Of a stretch of DNA of 64,000 nt, positions 17,279 through 26,029 are shown piece after piece. Within the stretch, counting starts at the first letter, position 1, and each line of letters starts with the position of its first letter. Below the pieces are notes generated by a model. The model saw nothing but the letters and a program-made list of their open reading frames with translations, was not told where the DNA came from and ran no database searches. Both the position numbers and the translations under genes were made by a program. This DNA is from Pseudocitrobacter corydidari (GTDB lineage Bacteria > Pseudomonadota > Gammaproteobacteria > Enterobacterales > Enterobacteriaceae). The DNA is taken from contig NZ_CP087880.1 of assembly GCF_021172065.1 (NCBI RefSeq), positions 4,688,583 through 4,752,582 on the forward strand, read 5' to 3'.

Positions 17279-18052
17279 ATGATGAAAAAGGTCATGTTAA
17301 TTGGCTACGGCGCGATGGCGCAGGCGGTGATCGAACGTTTACCTGCCAACGTGGCGATCGGCTGGATCGTGGCGCGGGAATCACATCATCAGGCGATCCT
17401 GGCGCGTTTTCACGGCGAGGTTACCCCGCTGGTGGATCCGCTGGCATGCGATGCTACGCCGGATCTGGTGCTGGAGTGCGCCAGCCAGCAGGCGGTGGCG
17501 CAGTACGGCGAAGCGGTCCTCAAACGTGGCTGGCACCTGGCGGTTATCTCCACCGGTGCGCTGGCCGATAGCGAACTTGAACAGCGGCTGCTGAATGCGG
17601 GGGGGAAATTAACCCTGCTGGCAGGCGCGGTGGCGGGCATCGACGGTTTATCGGCGGCAAAAGAGGGCGGCTTGCAGCGCGTGACCTATCAGTCGCGTAA
17701 AAGCCCGGCCAGCTGGCGTGGGAGCTACGCCGAGCAGTTGATTGACCTGGCGACGGTGCAGGAAGCGCAAATCTTTTTCGAAGGCAGTGCGCGGGAAGCC
17801 GCACGCCTCTTCCCGGCAAATGCCAACGTGGCGGCAACCGTGGCGCTGGGCGGCGTGGGAATGGACGACACCCGCGTTCAGTTAATGGTTGATCCGGCGA
17901 CAAAACGTAACACCCATACCCTGCACGTTGAGGGGCTGTTTGGCGAATTCCACCTCGAACTCAGCGGCCTGCCGCTCGCCAGCAACCCGAAAACCTCCAC
18001 GCTGGCGGCGCTGAGTGCGGTGCGCGCCTGCCGTGAACTGGCTCAGTGCTAA
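17279..18052 (+). CDS. L-aspartate dehydrogenase-like protein (AspDH/NadX family)
   Basis: A 257-residue protein with an N-terminal Rossmann motif GYGAMA and the C-terminal AspDH domain, including the FPANANVAATVALGG segment and the KRNTHTLHVEG segment with the conserved His. Known family members interconvert aspartate and iminosuccinate/oxaloacetate with NAD(P). Here it lies in an aromatic-type catabolic operon with no NAD-synthesis genes (nadA, nadC), so the substrate may be a dicarboxylate amino acid or imine formed in the pathway. An in-frame ATG at 17282 is an equally good start. Confidence 0.82.
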   Translation: MMKKVMLIGYGAMAQAVIERLPANVAIGWIVARESHHQAILARFHGEVTPLVDPLACDATPDLVLECASQQAVAQYGEAVLKRGWHLAVISTGALADSELEQRLLNAGGKLTLLAGAVAGIDGLSAAKEGGLQRVTYQSRKSPASWRGSYAEQLIDLATVQEAQIFFEGSAREAARLFPANANVAATVALGGVGMDDTRVQLMVDPATKRNTHTLHVEGLFGEFHLELSGLPLASNPKTSTLAALSAVRACRELAQC

Positions 18053-18061
18053 GAGGCTGAT

Positions 18062-19531
18062 ATGCAAGAACTCTCTATTTTTGTGGGCGGAGCCTGGCGA
18101 CGCGGTAACGGTGACGCGATGCAGAGCACCTTCCCGGCGGACGGTTCGCTGAACGCCACCCTCAACGCCGCCAGCATCGACGATCTGAACGACGCGGTGA
18201 AAAGCGCCGAGCGCGCCTGGCGTGACCCGGCATGGCGCAATGCGCTGCCGCATCAGCGGGCAAAAGTGCTGCACAAGGTCGCCGATATTATCGAATCGCG
18301 CGTAGATGAACTGGCCCTGATGCAAAGCCGCGACAACGGCAAACCGTTGCCGGAAGCGCGTGGCCTGGTGCTGAGCGCGGCGGGAACGGCGCGTTATTTT
18401 GCGGCGGCCTGCGAACTGCTGGAAGGCGAGCTGCCGACCCCGCGCATGGCGGAGGTATTAACCCTCAGCCGCTATGAACCGCTGGGCGTGGTGGCGGCCA
18501 TTACGCCGTGGAACTCGCCGATTGCCAGCGAAATGCAGAAGGTCGCTCCGGCGATTGCGGCGGGCAATGCGGTGATCCTCAAACCGGCGGAGGCCACGCC
18601 GCTGATGGCGCTTGAACTGGCACGTATTTTTGAACAGGCAGGGCTGCCTGCCGGGCTGTTGAGCGTGTTGCCGGGGAAAGGCTCGGTGATTGGCGATGCG
18701 CTGGCGCGCCATCCCTTGATTCGCAAAATCTCTTTCACCGGCGGCACGACTACCGGGCGGCATCTGGCGCACGTGGCGGCGGAAAAACTGATCCCCGCTT
18801 CGCTGGAGCTGGGCGGAAAATCGCCGACTATCGTGCTGGAAGATGCCGATATCGAACAGGCGGCGCGCGGCATTTGCTACGGCATTTTCAGTTCGGCAGG
18901 GCAGGCGTGTATCGCCGGTTCGCGTCTGTTTATTCACGAATCCGTTTATCAACCGCTAATGGCGCGGCTGCTGGAATTAACCCGTGGGCTGCGCGTTGGG
19001 CACCCTCATCAGGAAGGCACGCACATTGGGCCGCTGATTAACGAAAAGCACCGTAAAAGCGTGATGGATTACGTCGCGCTGGCACAGAAAGAGGGCGGGC
19101 GCGTGCTGTGCGGCGGTGAAATTCCCGCAGACCCGGCGCTTGCCAGTGGCAGCTATTTCCAGCCGACGATTATCGACGGCCTGAATTATCAGGCGCGCGT
19201 CTGTCAGGAAGAGATCTTCGGCCCGGTGCTGGTGGCCATGCCGTTTGCCGACGAAGAGTCGCTGATTTCTGAGGCAAACGCATCGGTTTACGGGCTGGCG
19301 GCGGGTATCTGGACACGCGACACCGGGCGAGCGCTGCGCTTAAGCGAGCGGCTGGAAGCGGGCACGGTGTGGATCAACACCTACAAAGTTTTCGCCATTT
19401 CGACCCCGTTTGGGGGCTTTAAAGAGAGCGGTCTGGGCCGCGAAAAGGGTATTCAGGGGCTGAAAGCCTGGATGCAACAAAAGAGCATTTATCTGGCGAC
19501 GGGCAATAGCGTCAACCGCTGGTGCGACTAA
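18062..19531 (+). CDS. NAD(P)-dependent aldehyde dehydrogenase
   Basis: A 489-residue ALDH-superfamily enzyme. The catalytic Cys is C283 in the SSAGQACIAGS segment and the general base is E249 in LELGGKSP; PWNSP at 150-154 and the KPAEATP cofactor segment are normal. It would oxidise an aldehyde product of the pathway to the acid, perhaps the aldehyde released by the ThDP enzyme encoded next. The length and motifs are those of non-acylating ALDHs, so it is not the acylating acetaldehyde dehydrogenase of classical meta-cleavage pathways. Confidence 0.85.
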   Translation: MQELSIFVGGAWRRGNGDAMQSTFPADGSLNATLNAASIDDLNDAVKSAERAWRDPAWRNALPHQRAKVLHKVADIIESRVDELALMQSRDNGKPLPEARGLVLSAAGTARYFAAACELLEGELPTPRMAEVLTLSRYEPLGVVAAITPWNSPIASEMQKVAPAIAAGNAVILKPAEATPLMALELARIFEQAGLPAGLLSVLPGKGSVIGDALARHPLIRKISFTGGTTTGRHLAHVAAEKLIPASLELGGKSPTIVLEDADIEQAARGICYGIFSSAGQACIAGSRLFIHESVYQPLMARLLELTRGLRVGHPHQEGTHIGPLINEKHRKSVMDYVALAQKEGGRVLCGGEIPADPALASGSYFQPTIIDGLNYQARVCQEEIFGPVLVAMPFADEESLISEANASVYGLAAGIWTRDTGRALRLSERLEAGTVWINTYKVFAISTPFGGFKESGLGREKGIQGLKAWMQQKSIYLATGNSVNRWCD

Positions 19532-19546
19532 GAATAAGGGTGAGTT

Positions 19547-21187
19547 ATGAGTGAAATGATTACCGTCGGCGAGGCCATTGCCAGAACGCTGGAGCAGTAT
19601 CAGGTAGACGCTATCTACGGCGTTATCTCTATCCACAACCTGCCGATTGCCGATGCCGTTGGGCAGCGTGGCAATATCCGTTTCGTCCCGGCGCGCGGGG
19701 AAGCGGGATCGGTGACGATGGCGGATGCGCACGGGCGTTTTTCCGGGCTTGGCGTGGCGCTGACCAGCACCGGCGCAGGCGCGGGCAATGCCGTTGGCGC
19801 ACTGGTCGAGGCGATGAACGCCTGCACGCCGCTGCTGCATCTGACCGGCCAGGTAGAAAAAGCCTGGCTCGACGCGGATACCGGGTTTATTCACGAGACG
19901 CGCGACCAGCTGACTTTTCTGAAGGCCAGCTCAAAACGCGCCTATCGCATCAGCAATGCCAATCAGGCGATAGCGATTCTGCATAAAGCGATTCAGGACG
20001 CGCAGACCCCGCCGTGTGGCCCGGTGTCGGTGGAAATTCCTATTGATATTCAGGGCGCGAAAATTCCCGCTTCGCTGGTGACGGCAGCAGTGCGTCCGGC
20101 GACGCCTGCGGCGGTGGATGCCGCAACCGTTGATGCGCTGTGGGCGCAGCTTAAGCAGGCGAAGCAACCGCTGCTGTGGTTGGGCGGTGGGGCGCTTTCG
20201 AGCGCGGCGGCAGTTAAGAAGCTGGCGGATGCCGGGATGACGGTCATTTCCAGCACCCATGCTCGCGGTGTGTTGCCGGATAATCACCGCGCCAGCCTGC
20301 GCGCGTTCCATAACTCGCCTTCCGTGGAAGCCATTATGGAAAGCTGTGATTTCACGCTGGTGGCGGGCTCGCGCCTGCGCAGTAACGAAACCCGCTCCTG
20401 GACGCTGACGCTGCCGGAACCACGCGTGCAGATTGATATCGACCCGGCGGCGGCAAGCCGGAATTACCTGATGGATCAGACGATTATCGCCGACTGCGGC
20501 GCATTGCTGACGGCGTTAGCCGCGAAAGCCCAGGGGCGTGAATGGGGCAACAGCGCGTGGGATGAGCAGGTGCAGCAGGCGGTCGTGGCGGCAGAGCAGG
20601 GGTTGCGCGAGCAGTGTGGCGCCTATGCTGGCCTGAATGATGCCATTGAACATGCGTTGCCGGACGACGGCATTCTGGTGCGGGATATCACCGTTTCCGG
20701 CAGCCTGTGGGGCAGTCGTCTGTTCCGCGCCCATCAGCCGCTGAAAAACATCCACTCCCTCGCCGGGGCGATTGGGATGGGGCTGCCGATGGCGATTGGC
20801 ACCGCAATTGCGAATCCGCAGCACAAAGTGGTGGGGCTGGTAGGCGATGGTGGCCTGAGCCTGAATCTGGGCGAACTGGCGACGCTGGCGCAGGAAAAAG
20901 CCAACGTCACGCTGCTGATTATGAATGACGGCGGCTACGGCGTGATGCGCGGTATTCAGGATAAATACTTCGGTGGTCGCCAGTACTATAACGAACTGCA
21001 CACGCCGGACTTTACCGCGCTGGCGCAGGCCATTGGCTTACAGGCGTGGACGGTGAACCGTGCGGAAGATTTCCAGGCTGCGATGACCGAAGCGCTGGCG
21101 ATGCCGGGGCCGTCGGTCGTGGAAGTGCGAATGGGCGAGATTGGCGCGCTGCGTTTTGCCGGGCCGCCGCAGAAGACGTTGTATTAA
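19547..21187 (+). CDS. ThDP-dependent enzyme (acetolactate synthase/benzoylformate decarboxylase-like)
   Basis: A 546-residue ThDP enzyme with the three usual domains. The N-terminal part carries the catalytic Glu in PARGEAGS. The middle domain includes WLGGGALSS, and the C-terminal ThDP motif runs from GDGG to IMNDGGYG. It is the last gene of the operon, 15 bases after the ALDH, and is followed by BIME repeats. The pairing with an aldehyde dehydrogenase suggests a 2-oxo-acid decarboxylase feeding aldehyde to that enzyme, but a carboligase or lyase cannot be excluded. Confidence 0.8.
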   Translation: MSEMITVGEAIARTLEQYQVDAIYGVISIHNLPIADAVGQRGNIRFVPARGEAGSVTMADAHGRFSGLGVALTSTGAGAGNAVGALVEAMNACTPLLHLTGQVEKAWLDADTGFIHETRDQLTFLKASSKRAYRISNANQAIAILHKAIQDAQTPPCGPVSVEIPIDIQGAKIPASLVTAAVRPATPAAVDAATVDALWAQLKQAKQPLLWLGGGALSSAAAVKKLADAGMTVISSTHARGVLPDNHRASLRAFHNSPSVEAIMESCDFTLVAGSRLRSNETRSWTLTLPEPRVQIDIDPAAASRNYLMDQTIIADCGALLTALAAKAQGREWGNSAWDEQVQQAVVAAEQGLREQCGAYAGLNDAIEHALPDDGILVRDITVSGSLWGSRLFRAHQPLKNIHSLAGAIGMGLPMAIGTAIANPQHKVVGLVGDGGLSLNLGELATLAQEKANVTLLIMNDGGYGVMRGIQDKYFGGRQYYNELHTPDFTALAQAIGLQAWTVNRAEDFQAAMTEALAMPGPSVVEVRMGEIGALRFAGPPQKTLY

Positions 21188-21197
21188 AAGATAAAAA

Positions 21198-21275
21198 GCC
21201 CGGTGGCGCGAACGCTTACCGGGCCTGGACACTCATCTGTAGGTAGGCCGGATAAGGCGTCAGCCGCCATCCGGC
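21198..21275. repeat. BIME: two REP units between ThDP enzyme and porin
   Basis: One REP unit (CCCGGTGGCGCGAACGCTTA with CCGGGCC) is followed by a second in inverted form (GGCCGGATAAGGCG with CCGCCATCCGG). It separates two convergent genes and may act as a two-way transcript end. Confidence 0.75.
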
Positions 21276-21285
21276 GTTACACACG

Positions 21286-22554
21286 TCAGAATACGTTGAA
21301 CGGATACTCAACGTACACGCGAACTTCGTTCCCGCTCACGTTATAGTCGCTGGCGTTGTTAGAGACGCGCAGTACGGAGTAACGGACTTTGAATTTCAGA
21401 TCCTTCGCCACGCCGTCCTGAACCTGGTATTGCACCTGGTTGAACCACTCGTGTTCTTTACCGTTGCTGGTCTGCGAGGTTTTGATGTTATCGCCGCGCA
21501 CGTAAGCGGTGGTCCAGCTCAGGCCCGGCAGACCGAGACCCGCGAAGTCCAGGCCGTAAGATGCCTGCCATGAACGTTCGTCTTCACCGTTAAAATCAGA
21601 CCAGTAGGAGTTCGCCAGCCAGATGGTGTTGCCACCATCACCCACGCCGCCCTGATTACGGTAGCCGCCGTAGTTATAGCCCGTGCTGCCGCTGCTCTGC
21701 TGATAAGCGATTTTAAAGGTATGAATATCCCAGATATAGCTGGCTGCCAGGCTCCAGATGCTGTTGCTGCGGCCCGTATCCAGCGATTCAGCATAGCCTG
21801 GGGTGAGGCGAGAGTTATAACCGTTGAAATCAAGAACCAGCTGCTGGCCGGTGCTGAACGGTTGTTTGTAGTTCAGGCCCAGGTACTGTTTGTTCATCAC
21901 ATCTTCAATGTGAGAGGCATAGATTGCCCCGCTGAACTGGTCGTTGAACTGATAGCTCGCGCCGCCGAAGGAGATGCTTTCGAGGCCGGAGTTATGGCTA
22001 TCGTCACTCTTACGCTGTTCGTCGGTGAAGTAACCGGCGTTCACTTCCAGGCCGTCGATCTCTTTAGAAGTCAACAGGGTACCGGTGTAGGTTTCGTATA
22101 ACAGACGAGAATCATCCGCCGTCAGAATCGGCAGCGCCGGGCGCTGGGTACCGTAGCTCAGCACGGTATTCGAGAAACGCGCTTTGACCGTCGCGCCAAA
22201 TTTCGCGAGGTCTGATTTCGCGCGGCCATCGTTATCCTGAGCGAAGAAGTCGATCCCGCCCGCGCCGCTGCGGCCACGGCCACCGTCCAGACGCACGCCA
22301 TACTGCGCAATACCGTCAACGCCAAAACCTACCACACCCTGGGTGAAGCCAGATTCAAAGGTCGCGACAATGCCCTGACCCCATTCGGCTTTATCTTTCA
22401 GCCCATCCTGGTAATCACGGTTGATATACGCATTGCGCAAAAATACATCTAAATGGCTGTCATCGACAAAGCCCTGGCTTTCAGATTGCTGGCTGGCAAA
22501 TGCAGGTGTAGCGGCGATCAGGCCTAATGCAATTAACGATAATTTATTTTTCAC
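21286..22554 (-). CDS. OprD-family outer-membrane porin
   Basis: A 422-residue OprD/OpdK-type porin. A clear signal peptide (MKNKLSLIALGLIAATPAFA) is followed by the mature start SQQSESQGF and the family segment DSHLDVFLRNAYINRDY. Alternating beta-strand sequence continues to a C-terminal strand ending VYVEYPFNVF, with the terminal Phe needed for outer-membrane assembly. OprD-family channels take up small carboxylic and aromatic acids. Its place at the end of block A suggests that it brings the cluster's substrate through the outer membrane. It is convergent with the operon and has its own upstream region. Confidence 0.85.
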   Translation of the reverse strand: MKNKLSLIALGLIAATPAFASQQSESQGFVDDSHLDVFLRNAYINRDYQDGLKDKAEWGQGIVATFESGFTQGVVGFGVDGIAQYGVRLDGGRGRSGAGGIDFFAQDNDGRAKSDLAKFGATVKARFSNTVLSYGTQRPALPILTADDSRLLYETYTGTLLTSKEIDGLEVNAGYFTDEQRKSDDSHNSGLESISFGGASYQFNDQFSGAIYASHIEDVMNKQYLGLNYKQPFSTGQQLVLDFNGYNSRLTPGYAESLDTGRSNSIWSLAASYIWDIHTFKIAYQQSSGSTGYNYGGYRNQGGVGDGGNTIWLANSYWSDFNGEDERSWQASYGLDFAGLGLPGLSWTTAYVRGDNIKTSQTSNGKEHEWFNQVQYQVQDGVAKDLKFKVRYSVLRVSNNASDYNVSGNEVRVYVEYPFNVF

Positions 22555-22951
22555 GGCGGGAACGTCTCTGTCTGTCTATATTAAAAGTTGTGAGTTCTTC
22601 GCGATATTCTCCTGAATGAATAACGATTGCAATCATTATGTGTGTAAATGTTTCTTCACTATTGCCGGGTATGTCAGGCCACGACTGGCAAGGCTTACAG
22701 GGGATGGACTATGGATTATATGGCATTGGTTTATTCTCAAGGAGAGAATGAACAGGAAGTTTGTAAATGACAAAATAAATATCTTTTGAAACGCGATCTT
22801 TTGAAATTATTTATTTGGCGATTTTCAGTTATCGTTAGCAAATCGTGCTGTTTAATTAGCGATTGATGCGATTTAATGATGAATAAAATAATCGCATTAG
22901 CTTTGCACAATGATGAATAAGCCTCTCTTCCAAAGAAGAGAGGCAGTACAC
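22555..22951. other. Intergenic region between porin and loiP genes
   Basis: About 400 bases, AT-rich, holding the porin promoter region and the loiP terminator. An inverted repeat (GATGCGATT ... ATAATCGCATT, around 22865-22900) could be an operator. A 19-codon frame at 22711-22770 has a fair ribosome site but no other support. Confidence 0.5.
22921..22944 (-). terminator. Terminator-like hairpin after loiP
   Basis: A perfect ten-base stem GCCTCTCTTC/GAAGAGAGGC with a four-base loop lies eight bases after the loiP stop; the T tract on the minus strand is weak. Confidence 0.7.
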
Positions 22952-23710
22952 TTATTTAATCCCATCCGCCGCCAGACGCTGACGAATGTGCGCCGCACGT
23001 TCCTGTGATGCCGGGTGATCGTCAAACATGGAACTCTGGCGACCGTCTTCCAGCTTCGCCAGTTTTTCAAAGCTGGTGGCGAGGCCGGTTGGGTTAATGC
23101 CACGCTTACGCAGCAGATCGTAAGAGTAGTCATCCGCTTCCGATTCCTGACGCTGGGAGAACTGGGAGTTCACCAGTTTTTCACCCAAATCGCCAAGCTG
23201 CGATTGCGACAGGCTGCCCACGATGCCACCCGCCGATGCGGCGGCGGCGCGCAGTGCGTTGGTACCAATCGCCACCTGCATGCCTTTTTTCACGTGGCCC
23301 AGCGCAACGTGACCCATTTCATGACCAATCACCGCTTCGACTTCGTTATCGGTCATGATGTCCATCAGGCCGCTGTATACACGAATACAGCCGTTAGCCA
23401 TCGCAAAGGCGTTAACGTCTTTCGCCACGTAAACCTTATAGTTCACCGGCTGACCGTTGATGTTATCCCCCAGCGCGGCGGCAATTTTACTCAGACGCTT
23501 GCTGTAGTCGCTGGTCGACGGAGCAATGGTTGCTTTTGCGTCCATATCCTTACAGGCCTGGTCGCTTAGCGCCTGCACCTGTTCATCACTCAGCGAGAAG
23601 GCCTGAAAGGCGCCCGCGCCGGAGTTTAACATGCCGTTTGAATCCATATTCTGACAGCCGCTCAGCAGCAGTGACGTACCCAGAGCCAGCACGATCGCAC
23701 GTGTTTTCAT
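22952..23710 (-). CDS. loiP: Metalloprotease LoiP (YggG), outer-membrane lipoprotein
   Basis: An M48-family zinc protease of 252 residues, as for E. coli LoiP. It has a lipoprotein signal peptide with lipobox LLLSGC, the zinc motif HEMGH and the distal glutamate segment ESEADDYS. It is known in E. coli as a low-osmolarity-induced peptidase that works with the chaperone-protease BepA. It is divergent from tktA, as in E. coli, so it marks the right-hand border of accessory block A. Confidence 0.95.
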   Translation of the reverse strand: MKTRAIVLALGTSLLLSGCQNMDSNGMLNSGAGAFQAFSLSDEQVQALSDQACKDMDAKATIAPSTSDYSKRLSKIAAALGDNINGQPVNYKVYVAKDVNAFAMANGCIRVYSGLMDIMTDNEVEAVIGHEMGHVALGHVKKGMQVAIGTNALRAAAASAGGIVGSLSQSQLGDLGEKLVNSQFSQRQESEADDYSYDLLRKRGINPTGLATSFEKLAKLEDGRQSSMFDDHPASQERAAHIRQRLAADGIK

Positions 23711-23991
23711 GATGTTATTCCGAACTCATTCATCTATATAAAATCTGAAAGTTGCTCCAGAGAAACGGAGCGAAAGATGCCTTAAGTATAAAGAAAATCC
23801 TTAAAGATGAGCGAGTGGTTTGCGCAGAGTGTGCCCTGTTCCGGAGATTTCTGAAGCGGCAAAAGGATGGTCCATGTACATGACTTGTCGCTTGGGTTAC
23901 ATTGTTGGCACTTTTTTCTGGCGTAGCCCATAACGCGCGGTCGTCAAGTCGTTAAGGGGCATAGCCTTCAACAGTCCGAACTGGAGTCAAA

Positions 23992-25983
23992 ATGTCCTCA
24001 CGTAAAGAGCTTGCTAATGCTATTCGTGCGCTGAGCATGGACGCAGTACAGAAAGCCAAATCCGGTCACCCGGGTGCCCCGATGGGTATGGCTGACATTG
24101 CCGAAGTCCTGTGGCGTGATTTCATGAACCACAACCCGCAGAACCCTTCCTGGGCTGACCGTGACCGCTTCGTGCTGTCTAACGGCCACGGCTCCATGCT
24201 GATTTATAGCCTGTTGCACCTCACCGGTTATGATCTGCCGATGTCTGAACTGCAAAACTTCCGCCAGCTGCACTCCAAAACTCCGGGTCACCCGGAAGTG
24301 GGCTACACCGCAGGTGTGGAAACCACTACTGGCCCGCTGGGTCAGGGTATTGCTAACGCAGTCGGTATGGCTATTGCAGAAAAAACGCTGGCGGCGCAGT
24401 TCAACCGTCCGGGCCACGACATCGTTGACCACTTCACCTACGCGTTCATGGGCGACGGCTGCATGATGGAAGGTATCTCTCACGAGGTATGTTCTCTGGC
24501 CGGTACCCTGAAACTGGGCAAACTGGTTGCGTTCTACGATGACAACGGTATCTCTATCGATGGTCACGTTGAAGGCTGGTTCACCGACGATACCGCTAAA
24601 CGTTTCGAAGCCTACGGCTGGCACGTGGTTCGCGGTGTTGATGGTCACGATGCAGACTCCATCAAACGCGCCGTAGAAGAAGCGCGCGCAGTGACTGACA
24701 AACCGTCCCTGCTGATGTGCAAAACTATCATCGGTTTCGGTTCGCCGAACAAAGCCGGCACCCACGACTCCCACGGTGCGCCGCTGGGTGACGCTGAAAT
24801 CGCGCTGACCCGCGAAAAACTGGGCTGGAAATACGCGCCGTTCGAAATCCCGTCTGAAATCTATGCGCAGTGGGATGCGAAAGAAGCAGGTCAGGCGAAA
24901 GAATCTGCCTGGAATGAGAAGTTCGCTGCTTATGCGAAAGCCTTCCCACAGGAAGCTGCTGAATTCACTCGTCGTATGAAAGGCGAAATGCCGTCTGACT
25001 TCGACGCGAAAGCCAACGAATTCATCGCCAAACTGCAGGCTAACCCGGCGAAAATCGCCAGCCGTAAAGCCTCTCAGAATGCGATTGAAGCATTTGGCCC
25101 GCTGCTGCCAGAATTCCTCGGCGGCTCCGCTGACCTGGCACCGTCTAACCTGACCCTGTGGTCTGGTTCTAAGGCTATCAACGAAGATACAGCCGGTAAC
25201 TACATCCATTACGGTGTACGTGAATTCGGTATGACCGCGATCGCGAACGGTATCTCCCTGCACGGTGGTTTCCTGCCGTACACCTCCACCTTCCTGATGT
25301 TCGTGGAATACGCGCGTAATGCCGTACGTATGGCCGCGCTGATGAAACAGCGTCAGGTGATGGTCTACACCCACGACTCCATCGGTCTGGGCGAAGATGG
25401 CCCGACTCACCAGCCGGTAGAGCAAGTGGCTTCTCTGCGCGTGACCCCGAACATGTCCACGTGGCGTCCTTGTGACCAGGTTGAATCCGCGGTTGCGTGG
25501 AAATACGGTGTAGAACGTCAGGACGGCCCGACTGCGCTTATCCTCTCCCGTCAGAACCTGGCGCAGCAGGAACGTACTCCAGAACAGCTGGCAAACATCG
25601 CTCGCGGTGGTTATGTGCTGAAAGACTGTGCCGGCCAGCCGGAACTGATCTTCATCGCGACCGGTTCTGAAGTTGAACTGGCTGTAGCGGCATACGAAAA
25701 ACTGACTGCTGAAGGCGTGAAAGCGCGCGTGGTTTCCATGCCGTCTACCGACGCATTCGACAAACAGGATGCGGCTTACCGCGAATCCGTCCTGCCGAAA
25801 GCGGTTTCCGCACGTGTTGCTGTGGAAGCGGGTATCGCTGACTACTGGTTCAAATACGTTGGCCTGAACGGCGCTATCATCGGTATGACTACCTTCGGTG
25901 AGTCTGCTCCGGCTGAGCTGCTGTTTGAAGAGTTCGGCTTCACCGTTGACAACGTTGTTGCGAAAGCAAAAGCGCTGCTGTAA
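23992..25983 (+). CDS. tktA: Transketolase TktA
   Basis: A ThDP enzyme of the non-oxidative pentose phosphate pathway, moving two-carbon units between sugar phosphates. It has 663 residues, as in E. coli. It shows SGHPGAPMG near the N-terminus, the ThDP motif GDGCMMEG ... DDN and the DSIGLGEDGPTHQP segment with catalytic His. It has a strong terminator. In E. coli the next genes toward epd differ from those seen here, so accessory block B begins after this gene. Confidence 0.97.
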   Translation: MSSRKELANAIRALSMDAVQKAKSGHPGAPMGMADIAEVLWRDFMNHNPQNPSWADRDRFVLSNGHGSMLIYSLLHLTGYDLPMSELQNFRQLHSKTPGHPEVGYTAGVETTTGPLGQGIANAVGMAIAEKTLAAQFNRPGHDIVDHFTYAFMGDGCMMEGISHEVCSLAGTLKLGKLVAFYDDNGISIDGHVEGWFTDDTAKRFEAYGWHVVRGVDGHDADSIKRAVEEARAVTDKPSLLMCKTIIGFGSPNKAGTHDSHGAPLGDAEIALTREKLGWKYAPFEIPSEIYAQWDAKEAGQAKESAWNEKFAAYAKAFPQEAAEFTRRMKGEMPSDFDAKANEFIAKLQANPAKIASRKASQNAIEAFGPLLPEFLGGSADLAPSNLTLWSGSKAINEDTAGNYIHYGVREFGMTAIANGISLHGGFLPYTSTFLMFVEYARNAVRMAALMKQRQVMVYTHDSIGLGEDGPTHQPVEQVASLRVTPNMSTWRPCDQVESAVAWKYGVERQDGPTALILSRQNLAQQERTPEQLANIARGGYVLKDCAGQPELIFIATGSEVELAVAAYEKLTAEGVKARVVSMPSTDAFDKQDAAYRESVLPKAVSARVAVEAGIADYWFKYVGLNGAIIGMTTFGESAPAELLFEEFGFTVDNVVAKAKALL

Positions 25984-26003
25984 TTGGTAAGACGTTTTGT
26001 GAG

Positions 26004-26029
26004 AAGGGCCGCGAAAGCGGCCCTTTTTT
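26004..26029 (+). terminator. Rho-independent terminator of tktA
   Basis: A nine-base stem AAGGGCCGC/GCGGCCCTT with a GAAA loop is followed by T residues. The same hairpin lies just past the convergent SPFH gene and may serve both strands. Confidence 0.88.

Noticed and set aside
22711..22770. A 19-codon frame (MDYMALVYS) with a fair ribosome site between the porin and loiP genes
   Set aside because: Too short, no membrane helix, no homologue I recognise and no repeat copy to support it.
23998..25425. A 475-codon open frame antisense to tktA
   Set aside because: A shadow frame caused by biased codon use of tktA; no start region and atypical composition.
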